From Flavicella sp963932955 (GTDB lineage Bacteria > Bacteroidota > Bacteroidia > Flavobacteriales > Flavobacteriaceae), in contig CAWVRK010000009.1 in NCBI GenBank assembly GCA_963932955.1, forward strand, positions 1-64,000: 64,000 nucleotides of DNA, read 5' to 3'. A program made the translations under genes and the position numbers. Of the stretch, positions 52,711 to 61,809 are shown one piece after another. The notes beneath the pieces are model-generated. The model had not been told where the DNA came from and did no database searches. It saw only the letters and a program-made list of their open reading frames with translations. How positions within the stretch are numbered: position 1 is the first letter of the stretch; each line of letters opens with the position of its first letter.

Positions 52711-53316
52711 ATGTTTCTTGAAAATAACGTAAATCAGACAGAACAATTTGGGTGGATCGAAGTAATCAGTGGCTCGATGTTTTCCGGAAAAACAGAAGAG
52801 CTGATTCGCAGACTTCGACGCGCAAAAATCGCCAAACAAAAAGTGGAAATATTCAAGCCGTCCATCGACGCTCGCTACGACCCAGAAAAGATCGTCTCTC
52901 ACAACGCCAACGAAATCCGCTCGACACCTGTACCCGCTTCCTCCAACATCTCCTTATTGGCCAATGATGTTGACGTGGTTGGCATTGACGAGGCCCAGTT
53001 TTTCGACGATGAGATTGTCACCGTCTGCAACGACTTGGCCAACCGAGGCATTCGCGTGATCGTGGCTGGCTTGGACATGGATTTCAAAGGCAAGCCCTTT
53101 GGGCCGATGCCGGCGCTTATGGCTACTGCCGAATACGTCACCAAAGTACATGCTGTCTGCACAAAGACAGGCAACCTGGCTCACTTTAGCCATCGAAAAA
53201 CCGCAGATGAAAACTTGGTCATGCTCGGCGAAATCGAAGAATACGAACCTTTGAGCAGGGCTGCCTTTTTCAAAGAAAGGAACACGAACAAGTCGGACTC
53301 AAAAAAGAAAAAATGA
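52711..53316 (+). CDS. tdk: Thymidine kinase, type II
   Basis: Phosphorylates thymidine in nucleotide salvage, 201 residues. The P-loop GSMFSGKT is at 21-28, Walker B is GIDEAQFF near 91-98, and ATA...VHAV leads to the lasso region. The zinc-binding residues are mostly missing: C150 is kept, T153 takes the place of the second Cys, and the C-terminal pair is replaced by YEPLSRAAF. The substrate lasso itself looks normal. The stop overlaps the alr start (ATGA). Confidence 0.94.
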   Translation: MFLENNVNQTEQFGWIEVISGSMFSGKTEELIRRLRRAKIAKQKVEIFKPSIDARYDPEKIVSHNANEIRSTPVPASSNISLLANDVDVVGIDEAQFFDDEIVTVCNDLANRGIRVIVAGLDMDFKGKPFGPMPALMATAEYVTKVHAVCTKTGNLAHFSHRKTADENLVMLGEIEEYEPLSRAAFFKERNTNKSDSKKKK

Positions 53317-54428
53317 CAAAACTCAGCCCTGTAAACGTTCTTGAAATTGACCTCGACGCAATCCTTCACAACCTTCATTATTTTAAGAGCAAGCTGCAAA
53401 CTCACACCAAGGTATTGGCTGTAGTCAAAGCTTTTTCTTACGGACTTGATGCGGTTACAATTGCGCGGTTTTTGGAAAAAATCAAGGTAGATTACCTCGC
53501 AGTCGCTTATGCTTCCGAGGGAGTAGCACTCAGAAAAGCTGGGGTGCAGTTGCCTGTCTTGGTATTGCACCCGCAAGTCCCAAACTTCCAAACACTTATT
53601 GACTATCAGTTGGAGCCCAACCTCTATTCCTTTTACACCTTGGATGCCTTTGTCAAGATTGCGAAAAAAAACCACCTAAAAGACTATCCTACCCATCTCA
53701 AATTCAACACAGGCTTGAATCGATTGGGTTTTAAAGAAGAAGATCTCTCACAAATACTCGAGGTATTAAAAGATAGCGCCATCCTAAAAATCCAATCTGT
53801 ATTTTCACATTTGGCTGCGAGTGAAGATGCGAGTGAAAAAGAATTTACCAAAAACCAAATCGACCAATTTTCCAACCTGACAACGCAGCTTCAAAAACAG
53901 TTGGACTACCGACCTATTTTACACCTATCCAACACCTCTGGAGTACTGAATTATGCCGAAGGGCATTTTGACATGGTGCGTTTGGGCATTGGTTTGTACG
54001 GCTTTGGAAACACTCCTGAAGAAACCAGCAACCTGAAAAATGTTGGATCCCTAAAATCCATCATTTCTCAAATTCACGTACTTGAAAAAGGAACCTCTTT
54101 GGGATACAATAGGGCTTTTGTCGCAGTGAAAACTACGCGAACCGCTACCATTCCCGTCGGCCATGCAGATGGAATTTCAAGAAGCCTTGGCAACGGAGTG
54201 GGATCGGTACAAATTCACCATCAGAAGTGTGCCATCTTAGGAAATGTATGCATGGACATGCTCCTGGTCGATGTCACGGAAATTCACTGCAAAGAAGGGG
54301 ATCCGGTGGTGCTTTTTGACTCACAAGAAACTGTCGAAGAATGGGCGGAGAAATCCAACACCATATCCTATGAAATCTTGACAGGCATCTCTCAGCGAAT
54401 CCCAAGAAAAATAAAAGGAGGCTCTTAA
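53313..54428 (+). CDS. alr: Alanine racemase
   Basis: PLP enzyme making D-alanine for peptidoglycan, 371 residues. The PLP lysine is K39 in VVKAFSYG, a variant of the usual KANAYGHG, and the opposite catalytic tyrosine lies in SLGYNRAF near residue 268. GHADGISRSLGNG and LGNVCMDMLLVDVT are further motifs. It overlaps the tdk stop by 4 bp, so the two are translationally coupled. Confidence 0.95.
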   Translation: MTKLSPVNVLEIDLDAILHNLHYFKSKLQTHTKVLAVVKAFSYGLDAVTIARFLEKIKVDYLAVAYASEGVALRKAGVQLPVLVLHPQVPNFQTLIDYQLEPNLYSFYTLDAFVKIAKKNHLKDYPTHLKFNTGLNRLGFKEEDLSQILEVLKDSAILKIQSVFSHLAASEDASEKEFTKNQIDQFSNLTTQLQKQLDYRPILHLSNTSGVLNYAEGHFDMVRLGIGLYGFGNTPEETSNLKNVGSLKSIISQIHVLEKGTSLGYNRAFVAVKTTRTATIPVGHADGISRSLGNGVGSVQIHHQKCAILGNVCMDMLLVDVTEIHCKEGDPVVLFDSQETVEEWAEKSNTISYEILTGISQRIPRKIKGGS

Positions 54429-54556
54429 AAATTACAGCAGGCCCTGCTATTTAAAAAAGTAAAAAAAATATTTTTGCTTGTCTCTAAAAAAATCCCTTTT
54501 GGCGACAAAAAACAACTCTTTGTCGAAAAAAAAAGGAAATCAGCATTCTTTGGATG

Positions 54557-54694
54557 TATATTTGATTGAAGAACTAGACACGAATTTCTAAACTTGTTTT
54601 AGAATTTTTCATAAAAGTTACAGAGTGCAATTTTCTATTAGGGTTAGCGAAAATTGTTTAATAATAGAGGTTATTTTATAACCTCTATTTTTTT
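54557..54694 (+). ncRNA. Candidate small RNA between alr and rsmI
   Basis: A -7 element TATATTTG (54557-54564) is followed by three hairpins: arms 54583-54592/54597-54607; CAATTTTC (54628-54635) with GAAAATTG (54649-54656), 8 bp around a 13-nt loop; and AATAGAGGTTAT (54663-54674) with its exact complement (54678-54689), then T5. The last is a plus-strand terminator, though no plus-strand ORF exists for 235 nt upstream. A transcript of about 125 nt is predicted. No -33 TTG is seen at normal spacing. Confidence 0.45.
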
Positions 54695-55359
54695 GCCCCT
54701 ACCACAATCACAATTTCTCCCTTTAGCACGTGTTCGTTAAAATAAGCAATTACTTCTGTGAGTGTTCCCCGTTGGGTTTCTTCAAACATTTTGGTCAGTT
54801 CTCGGGAAACTGAGACCTGTCGATCTGCCCCGAAATAAGTTACAAAATGACCGAGAGTTTTCAACAATTTGTGTGGGGATTCATAAAAAATCATCGTACG
54901 GGTTTCTTCAGCAAGCTCAGTCAGAAGGGTATGCCTTCCTTTTTTGACAGGTAAAAATCCTTCAAACACAAATTTATCATTGGGCAATCCGCTGTTGACC
55001 AATGCCGGAACAAAAGCAGTAGCCCCCGGAAGACACTCAATAGAAACCCCTGCTTGGACACATGCTCTTGAGAGCAAAAACCCAGGATCAGAAATGGCAG
55101 GTGTTCCCGCATCTGAAATCAAGGCTACGGCCTCTCCACTTTGAATTCTCATCACGATCCGATCCACCATTTTATGCTCGTTGTGCATGTGATGGCTCAT
55201 CATGGGGGTGGCAATTTCAAAGTGTTTCAATAACTTGCCTGAAGTCCGTGTGTCTTCGGCCAAGATCAAATCTACTTCTTTGAGTATGCGCAGGGCGCGG
55301 AAGGTCATGTCTTCCAAATTGCCAATAGGGGTCGGTACTAAATAGAGCTTTGCTTCCAA
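54685..55359 (-). CDS. rsmI: 16S rRNA (cytidine(1402)-2'-O)-methyltransferase
   Basis: SAM-dependent enzyme methylating C1402 in the 30S decoding centre, 224 residues. LYLVPTPIGNLEDMTFRAL near the start, AEDTRTSGKLL and SDAGTPAISDPG are all family motifs. The frame is open to 55482, but the family begins at LYLVPTPIG; TTG 55359 (MEAKLYLVP) fits and lies 19 nt past the last base of a -7 element. The stop codon lies inside the terminator hairpin of the opposite strand. Confidence 0.95.
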   Translation of the reverse strand: MEAKLYLVPTPIGNLEDMTFRALRILKEVDLILAEDTRTSGKLLKHFEIATPMMSHHMHNEHKMVDRIVMRIQSGEAVALISDAGTPAISDPGFLLSRACVQAGVSIECLPGATAFVPALVNSGLPNDKFVFEGFLPVKKGRHTLLTELAEETRTMIFYESPHKLLKTLGHFVTYFGADRQVSVSRELTKMFEETQRGTLTEVIAYFNEHVLKGEIVIVVGAKK

Positions 55360-55377
55360 TGAAATGTCGTTTGCGTT

Positions 55378-55385
55378 CAAAGTTA
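55378..55385 (-). promoter_or_regulatory. -7 promoter element of rsmI
   Basis: The minus strand reads TAACTTTG (TAnnTTTG), with its last base 19 nt before TTG 55359. It supports the non-ATG start, since a longer ORF would contain the promoter. Confidence 0.55.
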
Positions 55386-55490
55386 CTAAAGATTCTAGGA
55401 ATGAAAACTTTATTTTGTTAGGATTGTTCTCAAATCCAAAGCAGCTTAAAGAAAGCTCAAGTACAATTCTACAATTCGGCAATTAAATAC

Positions 55491-55498
55491 TAAATTTG
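55491..55498 (+). promoter_or_regulatory. -7 promoter element of aspS
   Basis: TAAATTTG matches TAnnTTTG, last base 74 nt before the aspS ATG at 55572. It is divergent from the rsmI promoter, about 105 bp away. Confidence 0.5.
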
Positions 55499-55571
55499 CA
55501 AGGGCCAAGTGGGTCAAGAAAATAAAAATAGCTTGGGAGTGGACACGACCCTCCTTTTAAACAAAACTACC

Positions 55572-57338
55572 ATGTACAGAAGTCATACAAACGGAGAACT
55601 GAACCTCTCAAATGTCGGTCAAGAAGTAACCCTCTCTGGATGGGTTCAAAAAGTTCGCGACAAAGGGTTTGTCATTTGGGTCGATTTAAGAGATCGCTAT
55701 GGCATTACGCAACTTATCCTCGACGAAGACCGTACGGATGCAGCACTTTTGAAAAAAACAAAAACATTGGGTCGAGAATTTGTCATTCAAATTCGAGGAA
55801 CTGTGATTGAACGCCAATCAAAAAATGACAAAATAAAAACAGGTGCCATCGAAGTGTTGGTCTCTGAAATGCAGATTCTAAACGAAGCCTTGCTCCCTCC
55901 TTTTACCATCGAAGACGAAACCGATGGCGGAGAAGAACTGCGCATGAAATACCGGTATTTAGACATCCGTAGAAATCCCGTAAAAAACAGTTTGATTTTT
56001 CGACACCAAGTCACACAAGAAGTCCGCAACTTCTTGTCCAACCAAGCCTTTGTAGAAGTTGAAACTCCTTATTTGATCAAATCCACACCCGAAGGAGCAC
56101 GCGATTTTGTGGTGCCTTCTCGCATGAATTCCGGTCAGTTTTACGCACTGCCTCAATCTCCTCAAACCTTTAAACAACTATTGATGGTTGGGGGAATGGA
56201 CAAGTATTTTCAAATCGTAAAATGTTTTAGAGACGAAGACTTGAGAGCTGACAGACAACCAGAATTTACTCAAATTGACTGTGAAATGGCCTTTGTGGAG
56301 CAGGAGGATATTTTGGATGTTTTTGAAGGATTGACACGTCACCTACTTCAAAAAGTAAACAACATAGAAATTGGAGATTTCCCGAGAATGACCTTTGACC
56401 ATGCCATGAAAACTTATGGAAACGACAAACCAGACATTCGTTTTGGAATGGAGTTCGGCGAATTGAATACCATCAGCAAACATCGAAATTTTAAAATCTT
56501 TGACGATGCTGAATTGGTCGTTGGAATAGCCGTTCCTGGAGGTGCTTCCTATACCCGAAAAGAAATTGACAAGTTGGTTGACTGGGTCAAAAGACCACAA
56601 ATAGGTGCTTTGGGAATGATTTATGTAAAGTGCAACGAAGATGGCTCCTTCAAATCCTCGGTAGACAAGTTCTACGACCGAGAAGATTTGGCCAAATGGG
56701 CCAAAGAAACAAATGCGAAAGCGGGGGATTTGATATGCGTTCTTTCAGGGCAGACCGCCAAAGTAAGAGCGCAAATGAGCGCGCTTCGAATGGAATTGGC
56801 CGAACGCCTCGGTTTGCGTAATCCCAAAGTATTTGCTCCCTTGTGGGTTGTCGATTTTCCCTTGTTGGAATGGGATGAAGACTCCGCGCGTTACCACGCG
56901 ATGCACCACCCTTTTACCTCTCCAAAACCAGAAGACATGCATCTGCTGGACAGCGACCCTGGAAAAGTAAGGGCAAATGCTTATGACTTGGTCTTGAATG
57001 GAAATGAGATCGGCGGAGGTTCCATTCGGATTCACGACAAAAAAACGCAAGCCTTGCTCTTTGAGCATTTGGGCTTTCGTCCTGAAGAGGCAGAAGAACA
57101 GTTTGGCTTTTTGTTAAACGCTTTTGAATACGGCGCCCCTCCTCACGGTGGGCTCGCTTTCGGTCTGGACCGACTGGTAGCAATCTTGGCGGGAAAAGAA
57201 ACCATTCGAGATTTTATTGCCTTCCCAAAAAACAACTCAGGTAGAGATGTCATGATCGATGCACCTTCAAAACTAGACGATTCACAAATGACAGAATTGA
57301 GCCTGCAACTGAACCTTGCCGAACACAAAGAAGTCTAA
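55572..57338 (+). CDS. aspS: Aspartyl-tRNA synthetase, bacterial type
   Basis: Class II synthetase charging tRNA-Asp, 588 residues with the GAD insertion typical of bacterial AspRS. The OB-fold anticodon domain is N-terminal (VTLSGWVQKVRDKGFVIWVDLRD), motif 2 is FRDEDLRADRQPEFTQID, and motif 3 is GLAFGLDRLVAIL. ATG 55572 (MYRSHTNGEL) fits the family; an open frame from 55509 does not. A hairpin (57344-57370) follows the stop. Confidence 0.97.
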   Translation: MYRSHTNGELNLSNVGQEVTLSGWVQKVRDKGFVIWVDLRDRYGITQLILDEDRTDAALLKKTKTLGREFVIQIRGTVIERQSKNDKIKTGAIEVLVSEMQILNEALLPPFTIEDETDGGEELRMKYRYLDIRRNPVKNSLIFRHQVTQEVRNFLSNQAFVEVETPYLIKSTPEGARDFVVPSRMNSGQFYALPQSPQTFKQLLMVGGMDKYFQIVKCFRDEDLRADRQPEFTQIDCEMAFVEQEDILDVFEGLTRHLLQKVNNIEIGDFPRMTFDHAMKTYGNDKPDIRFGMEFGELNTISKHRNFKIFDDAELVVGIAVPGGASYTRKEIDKLVDWVKRPQIGALGMIYVKCNEDGSFKSSVDKFYDREDLAKWAKETNAKAGDLICVLSGQTAKVRAQMSALRMELAERLGLRNPKVFAPLWVVDFPLLEWDEDSARYHAMHHPFTSPKPEDMHLLDSDPGKVRANAYDLVLNGNEIGGGSIRIHDKKTQALLFEHLGFRPEEAEEQFGFLLNAFEYGAPPHGGLAFGLDRLVAILAGKETIRDFIAFPKNNSGRDVMIDAPSKLDDSQMTELSLQLNLAEHKEV

Positions 57339-57343
57339 ATCAC

Positions 57344-57370
57344 AAATCCCACCTTCAAAAAGTGGGATTT
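57344..57370 (+). terminator. Weak terminator or attenuator between aspS and the ClC gene
   Basis: AAATCCCAC (57344-57352) pairs with GTGGGATTT (57362-57370) around CTTCAAAAA. The T tail is broken by CTATC, and the next ATG is 14 bp away, so partial read-through is likely. Confidence 0.45.
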
Positions 57371-57383
57371 CTATCTACAAACC

Positions 57384-59171
57384 ATGTCACCTCAAAAGAA
57401 AAACCTCATTACTAAATTTTTGATTTGGAAATACAAACACCTTTCCAATCAACAATTTATATATTTGGTGAGTATTCTGATCGGATTGCTTTCTGGCTTG
57501 GCTGCAATGGTCATTAAAAACTTAACGCACCTGATTCAAGGTCTTTTAAAAGGCAAGCTCATTCTCAACGACACCGCTTTTTATTTTGTTTTTCCCTTGA
57601 TCGGCTTGTTGTTGACGCACCTGATCATCAAGTATTTTCTCAAACAAAAGGTCTCTCACGGAATTCCTGCGACCTTGCATGCGATTTCCAAAAGAAAAGG
57701 AATCATGAAGCGGTTTCAGATGTACAGTTCCATCCTGACCGCTCCCATTACTGTAGGTTTTGGAGGATCTGTAGGTTTGGAGGGGCCAACTGTCGCAACG
57801 AGTGCCTCCATCGGATCCAACGTCTCTCGTCTTTTTCATTTGAATCAAAATTCTCGCACACTTTTGATTGGAGCAGCCGCGGCAGCTGCCATGTCGTCAA
57901 TCTTTAAAGCTCCTATCGCAGCGATTGTTTTTGCGGTAGAAATTTTCAGTTTGGACCTGACGCTGGTGTCTTTGATTCCCTTGCTGCTGGCATCGGTGTC
58001 TGCTATCTTAACTTCGTATTTCTTTTTGGGAGACGATTCGATTTTGCACTTTCAATTGAAAGACAAATTCACGTTGATCGACACAGGGTATTACATCCTT
58101 TTGGGCTTGAGCTGTGGACTGATCTCCATCTATTTTAGTAAAGTTTATTTTGCCATCGGGCGTTTTTTTGGAAAATTAAAAAAATCCATTCATTCGCTCT
58201 TGATTGGTGGACTCGGCTTAGGAGTGCTCCTCTATTTTATTCCACCTCTCTACGGAGAGGGCTTTCAGACCATCAACAAATTGTTGAACGGAAATGTGGA
58301 CGGTGTATTCAACCAAAATATTTTTCAAGTGGTCACCGAAAACCAATGGGTTATCATCCTTTTTTTAATTGGATTGGTGGTCTTTAAAGTTGTTGCTACG
58401 GCAATCACATTCGGAGCTGGGGGTGTCGGTGGTGTTTTTGCCCCTTCCTTGTTTACAGGAAGTGTTTCCGGATTTGTGTTTGCGCTATTTTTCAATACTT
58501 TGGGGATTTCAGAGCACCAGTTGTCCCTGAGTAATTTTTCTTTGGTTGGCATGGCTGGACTGATGGCAGGTGTATTGCACGCTCCTTTGACCGCCATTTT
58601 TCTAATTGCTGAAATCACGAGCGGTCACGAACTATTTATCCCCCTAATGATTACTGCTGCCATTTCCTTTTTGATCACAAAAAAATACATTCCTTTTAAT
58701 ATTTACGCCTTGGAACTTGCAAAAAAAGGCGAGTTGATTACGCACGACAAAGACCAAAATGTATTGCTGTTGATGGATATTGACAAAATTATTGAAACCA
58801 ATTTTATCCCTTTGCAGCCGGAGATGAAATTGGGCTATGTCGTCAAACATGCTGTTGCAAAATCTTCGAGAAACAATTTTCCTGTAGTCAACGAGCAGAA
58901 TGAATTTTTAGGAGTTTTGTTATTGGATGACATCCGTAGCATCATGTTCGACCAAAATCTTTACGAAACTGTTTCTGTACGAGATTTGATGCACAATTCC
59001 GCCGCGGTGATTTTTTATAAAACAGACAGCATGAAGGTCGTGATGAAAAAATTCCAAGACAGCAGCGCTTGGAACCTGCCAATTGTTAAGGAGGGAAAAT
59101 ACCTCGGCTTTATTTCAAAATCAAAACTGCTGACAGCCTACCGCCGAAAACTGATAGAAGTGACAAATTAA
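57384..59171 (+). CDS. ClC family chloride channel or exchanger with CBS pair
   Basis: Inner-membrane ClC protein, 595 residues. The selectivity segments include GSVGLEGP with the gating glutamate, AAAAAAMSSIFKAP and FGAGGVGGVFAPSL. About ten hydrophobic helices cover 25-430, and two CBS domains follow at about 465-590, unlike the short E. coli protein. Conduction as channel or H+/Cl- exchanger cannot be decided. It follows aspS by 45 bp and precedes a small membrane protein by 12 bp. Confidence 0.92.
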   Translation: MSPQKKNLITKFLIWKYKHLSNQQFIYLVSILIGLLSGLAAMVIKNLTHLIQGLLKGKLILNDTAFYFVFPLIGLLLTHLIIKYFLKQKVSHGIPATLHAISKRKGIMKRFQMYSSILTAPITVGFGGSVGLEGPTVATSASIGSNVSRLFHLNQNSRTLLIGAAAAAAMSSIFKAPIAAIVFAVEIFSLDLTLVSLIPLLLASVSAILTSYFFLGDDSILHFQLKDKFTLIDTGYYILLGLSCGLISIYFSKVYFAIGRFFGKLKKSIHSLLIGGLGLGVLLYFIPPLYGEGFQTINKLLNGNVDGVFNQNIFQVVTENQWVIILFLIGLVVFKVVATAITFGAGGVGGVFAPSLFTGSVSGFVFALFFNTLGISEHQLSLSNFSLVGMAGLMAGVLHAPLTAIFLIAEITSGHELFIPLMITAAISFLITKKYIPFNIYALELAKKGELITHDKDQNVLLLMDIDKIIETNFIPLQPEMKLGYVVKHAVAKSSRNNFPVVNEQNEFLGVLLLDDIRSIMFDQNLYETVSVRDLMHNSAAVIFYKTDSMKVVMKKFQDSSAWNLPIVKEGKYLGFISKSKLLTAYRRKLIEVTN

Positions 59172-59183
59172 ACCGATAAAAAA

Positions 59184-59414
59184 ATGAAAATCCTTATCAA
59201 ATTCCTGCTCTTCTCTTTTATTTCACTTGTTGGAATAGGGACTTATTTGCAAAGTGTAAAAGCCGAAAAGGGAGATTTTTACGTGGGAATTGGGGTATTG
59301 CTTTTAGCTTTTGTACTGCTTCCTCTCTTTGTCTATCACCGGTACAAAGGAAAAGACCTTTCCAAATATTCTTTTAAAAACATGCAGGGTCCCGAAGACA
59401 AAGAGCCTTCATAA
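59184..59414 (+). CDS. Small two-helix membrane protein
   Basis: 76 residues with two hydrophobic segments, about 5-22 and 33-52, and a charged tail. It starts 12 bp after the ClC gene, so co-transcription is likely. Small membrane proteins next to channels sometimes regulate them, but nothing in the sequence shows this. No family was recognised; the frame has the codon use of its neighbours, and it is convergent with tadA 9 bp away. Confidence 0.7.
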   Translation: MKILIKFLLFSFISLVGIGTYLQSVKAEKGDFYVGIGVLLLAFVLLPLFVYHRYKGKDLSKYSFKNMQGPEDKEPS

Positions 59415-59423
59415 CAAGGGCTT

Positions 59424-59873
59424 TTAGTTTAAATTTCTTTTTTCAATAAAAAATCGCTTGAGCAAGGTTTCGCATTCCTCCTTTAAAACTCCCGAAGTTA
59501 CTTGGGTTTTTGGATGCAGAGTTGTCTTGCAACTTACAAACCCTCTTCGGACATCGGAAGCACCGTATACAATTCGACCGATTTGTGTCCAATAGCTAGC
59601 ACCTGCACACATTTGACAAGGTTCCAAGGTCACATACAAAATACATTCTTTCAAATACTTGCCTCCCAAAAAATCTGAAGCCGCGGTAAAAGCTTGCATC
59701 TCGGCGTGTGCCGTCACATCGTTCAAGGCTTCGGTAAGGTTGTGCCCTCTGGCCACAATCTTGTCGGAAATCACAATCACAGCGCCTACAGGAACCTCTC
59801 CTTTGTCAAAAGCCAACTGTGCTTCTTGGAGAGCTCGACGCATATAATACGTATCGTCATAGGGTTGAATCAT
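59424..59873 (-). CDS. tadA: tRNA-specific adenosine deaminase
   Basis: Zinc deaminase of the CDA fold, 149 residues, converting A34 to inosine in tRNA-Arg(ACG). Zinc ligands H56 (HAE 56-58), C86 and C89 (PCQMC) and the catalytic glutamate E58 are all present. A guanine deaminase or other nucleoside deaminase is possible, but length and sequence (VPVGAVIV, RGHNLTE) fit TadA. Confidence 0.92.
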   Translation of the reverse strand: MIQPYDDTYYMRRALQEAQLAFDKGEVPVGAVIVISDKIVARGHNLTEALNDVTAHAEMQAFTAASDFLGGKYLKECILYVTLEPCQMCAGASYWTQIGRIVYGASDVRRGFVSCKTTLHPKTQVTSGVLKEECETLLKRFFIEKRNLN

Positions 59874-59984
59874 CCCACAAATATAAGTTTAAAATAAATG
59901 ACCTTCCCCACAAAAATCAGCGGAGTTAAAAATACCCTTTGCAGGATGCCTACTACCTGCAGGGATTGTCGTAATTTTGAAACC

Positions 59985-61769
59985 GTGAAAGAATCCCTAT
60001 TGAAATACATCTCCAATCCCGAGGATCTCAAAAAGATTTCCGCTGCGCAACTTCCAATGTTGGCGAAAGAGTTGCGGACTTTTATCATCAATATTTTGTC
60101 GACTAAAAAAGGGCATTTGGGCGCCAGTTTGGGAGTGGTGGAATTGACACTTGCACTGCACTATGTGTATGACACTCCAAAAGACCGCCTGATTTGGGAT
60201 GTGGGCCACCAAGCCTATGTCCATAAAATTTTGACGGGTCGAAAAGACGTCTTCCACACACAAAGACAATATGGAGGAATCAGTGGTTTTCCCAAAAAAT
60301 CAGAGAGTCCCTATGATGCTTTTGGCACAGGACATTCCTCTACTTCCATTTCCGCAGCCTTGGGCATGGCCATGGCTTCTCAAATAAAAGGAACTCCCGA
60401 AAGACAACACATTGCAATCATTGGCGATGCTTCGATCGCTGCCGGAATGGCCTTTGAAGGCTTGAACCACGCCGGAGCAACAACAGCCAATTTGTTGGTG
60501 GTTTTGAACGACAATGCCATGGGCATTGACCCAAGTGTTGGAGCGCTCAAAGAGTACCTTATGAAAACTAAAATAGGACAAAACAGCAAACAAAACAGCC
60601 TTGTTGAATCTTTAAATTTTCACTATTCCGGACCTGTTGACGGGCATGATTTGCCCGCACTTATTTCAGTACTCAAACATTTGAAAACCGTAAAAGGACC
60701 TAAGTTTTTGCACGTGATCACCACAAAAGGGAAGGGCTTAAAAAAAGCAGAACAAGACCAAGTGACCTACCATGCGCCTGGGAAATTTGACAAAATTACC
60801 GGTGAAATTGACATCAAAAATACTGAAAACGAAATTCCAAAATATCAAGATGTGTTTGGACTTACCATGGTAGACCTGGCTAAAAACAACCCGAACATTG
60901 TAGGGATCACACCTGCCATGCCAACCGGAAGTTCACTAAAGTTTATGATGGACGCTTTCCCTGAAAGGGCCTTTGACGTAGGGATTTCAGAACAACACGC
61001 TGTGACCTTGGCTGCTGGAATGGCCTCGGAAGGGATGCTCCCTTATTGTGCCATCTATGCTACTTTTTTACAACGTTCCTACGACCAAATCATCCACGAT
61101 GTGGCTCTGCAAAATCTCCCGGTTGTCTTTTGTCTAGACAGGGCTGGCTTGGTTGGAGAAGACGGGGCGACACACCACGGGATTTTTGACATCGGATTTT
61201 TGAGGTGCATTCCCAACATGGTTTTGTTTGCTCCGATGAATGCCCGCGACTTGCGAAATATTTTATACACCGTTCAATTGGGAACCCTCCCTCACCCCAT
61301 AGCAATTCGATACCCAAGAGGCCGTGCAGAAGTTGCCGATTGGAGAAGTCCTTTTAAAGAGATTCCCTTTGGAAAAGGACGGGTAGAAAAAGAGGGCGAT
61401 ACATTGGCGCTCCTTTCTATAGGAACCCTAGGAAATACAATCAATTCCATTGTAAATGATTTGCCCGCAGCAGAACAATCAAAAATTGCACATTACAACT
61501 TGCTTTTTATCAAGCCTCTTGACAAAAAAATGCTGCAGGCCATTTTTGAGAAATTCAAGCAAATCATGACTTTTGAAGACCATGCTGTCAAAGGAGGTTT
61601 TGGAAGTGCCGTTCTTGAGTTTGCCCAAGAAAACAACTATGCGAATCACGAGATCGAAATCATCGGTATCCCTGATGCTTTTGTGGAACATGGATCTTTG
61701 GAAGACCTAAAGAAAAGCATAGGGTTGGACACAAAAACATTGAAAGAAAAAATCCAAAACAAACTCTAA
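59985..61769 (+). CDS. dxs: 1-deoxy-D-xylulose-5-phosphate synthase
   Basis: First enzyme of the MEP isoprenoid pathway, thiamine diphosphate dependent, 594 residues if GTG 59985 is used. GHLGASLGVVELT near 46-58, the ThDP motif GDASIAAGMAFEGLNHAG and the C-terminal DRAGLVGEDGATHHG are intact. The frame is open to ATG 59898, but the extra 29 residues do not match the family. TTG 60000 is an alternative: it lies 21 nt past the last base of TAATTTTG (59972-59979), the spacing seen at other genes. The true start therefore needs evidence. Confidence 0.93.
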   Translation: MKESLLKYISNPEDLKKISAAQLPMLAKELRTFIINILSTKKGHLGASLGVVELTLALHYVYDTPKDRLIWDVGHQAYVHKILTGRKDVFHTQRQYGGISGFPKKSESPYDAFGTGHSSTSISAALGMAMASQIKGTPERQHIAIIGDASIAAGMAFEGLNHAGATTANLLVVLNDNAMGIDPSVGALKEYLMKTKIGQNSKQNSLVESLNFHYSGPVDGHDLPALISVLKHLKTVKGPKFLHVITTKGKGLKKAEQDQVTYHAPGKFDKITGEIDIKNTENEIPKYQDVFGLTMVDLAKNNPNIVGITPAMPTGSSLKFMMDAFPERAFDVGISEQHAVTLAAGMASEGMLPYCAIYATFLQRSYDQIIHDVALQNLPVVFCLDRAGLVGEDGATHHGIFDIGFLRCIPNMVLFAPMNARDLRNILYTVQLGTLPHPIAIRYPRGRAEVADWRSPFKEIPFGKGRVEKEGDTLALLSIGTLGNTINSIVNDLPAAEQSKIAHYNLLFIKPLDKKMLQAIFEKFKQIMTFEDHAVKGGFGSAVLEFAQENNYANHEIEIIGIPDAFVEHGSLEDLKKSIGLDTKTLKEKIQNKL

Positions 61770-61809
61770 TTTGGCACTTTATTTGATGTAATGTGTGTTT
61801 ATAAAATTT

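Noticed and set aside
59898..59984. 29-residue N-terminal extension of dxs from ATG 59898
   Set aside because: The extension (with CRDCRNFE) does not match Dxs proteins and contains a -7 promoter element, so it is probably 5' untranslated sequence.
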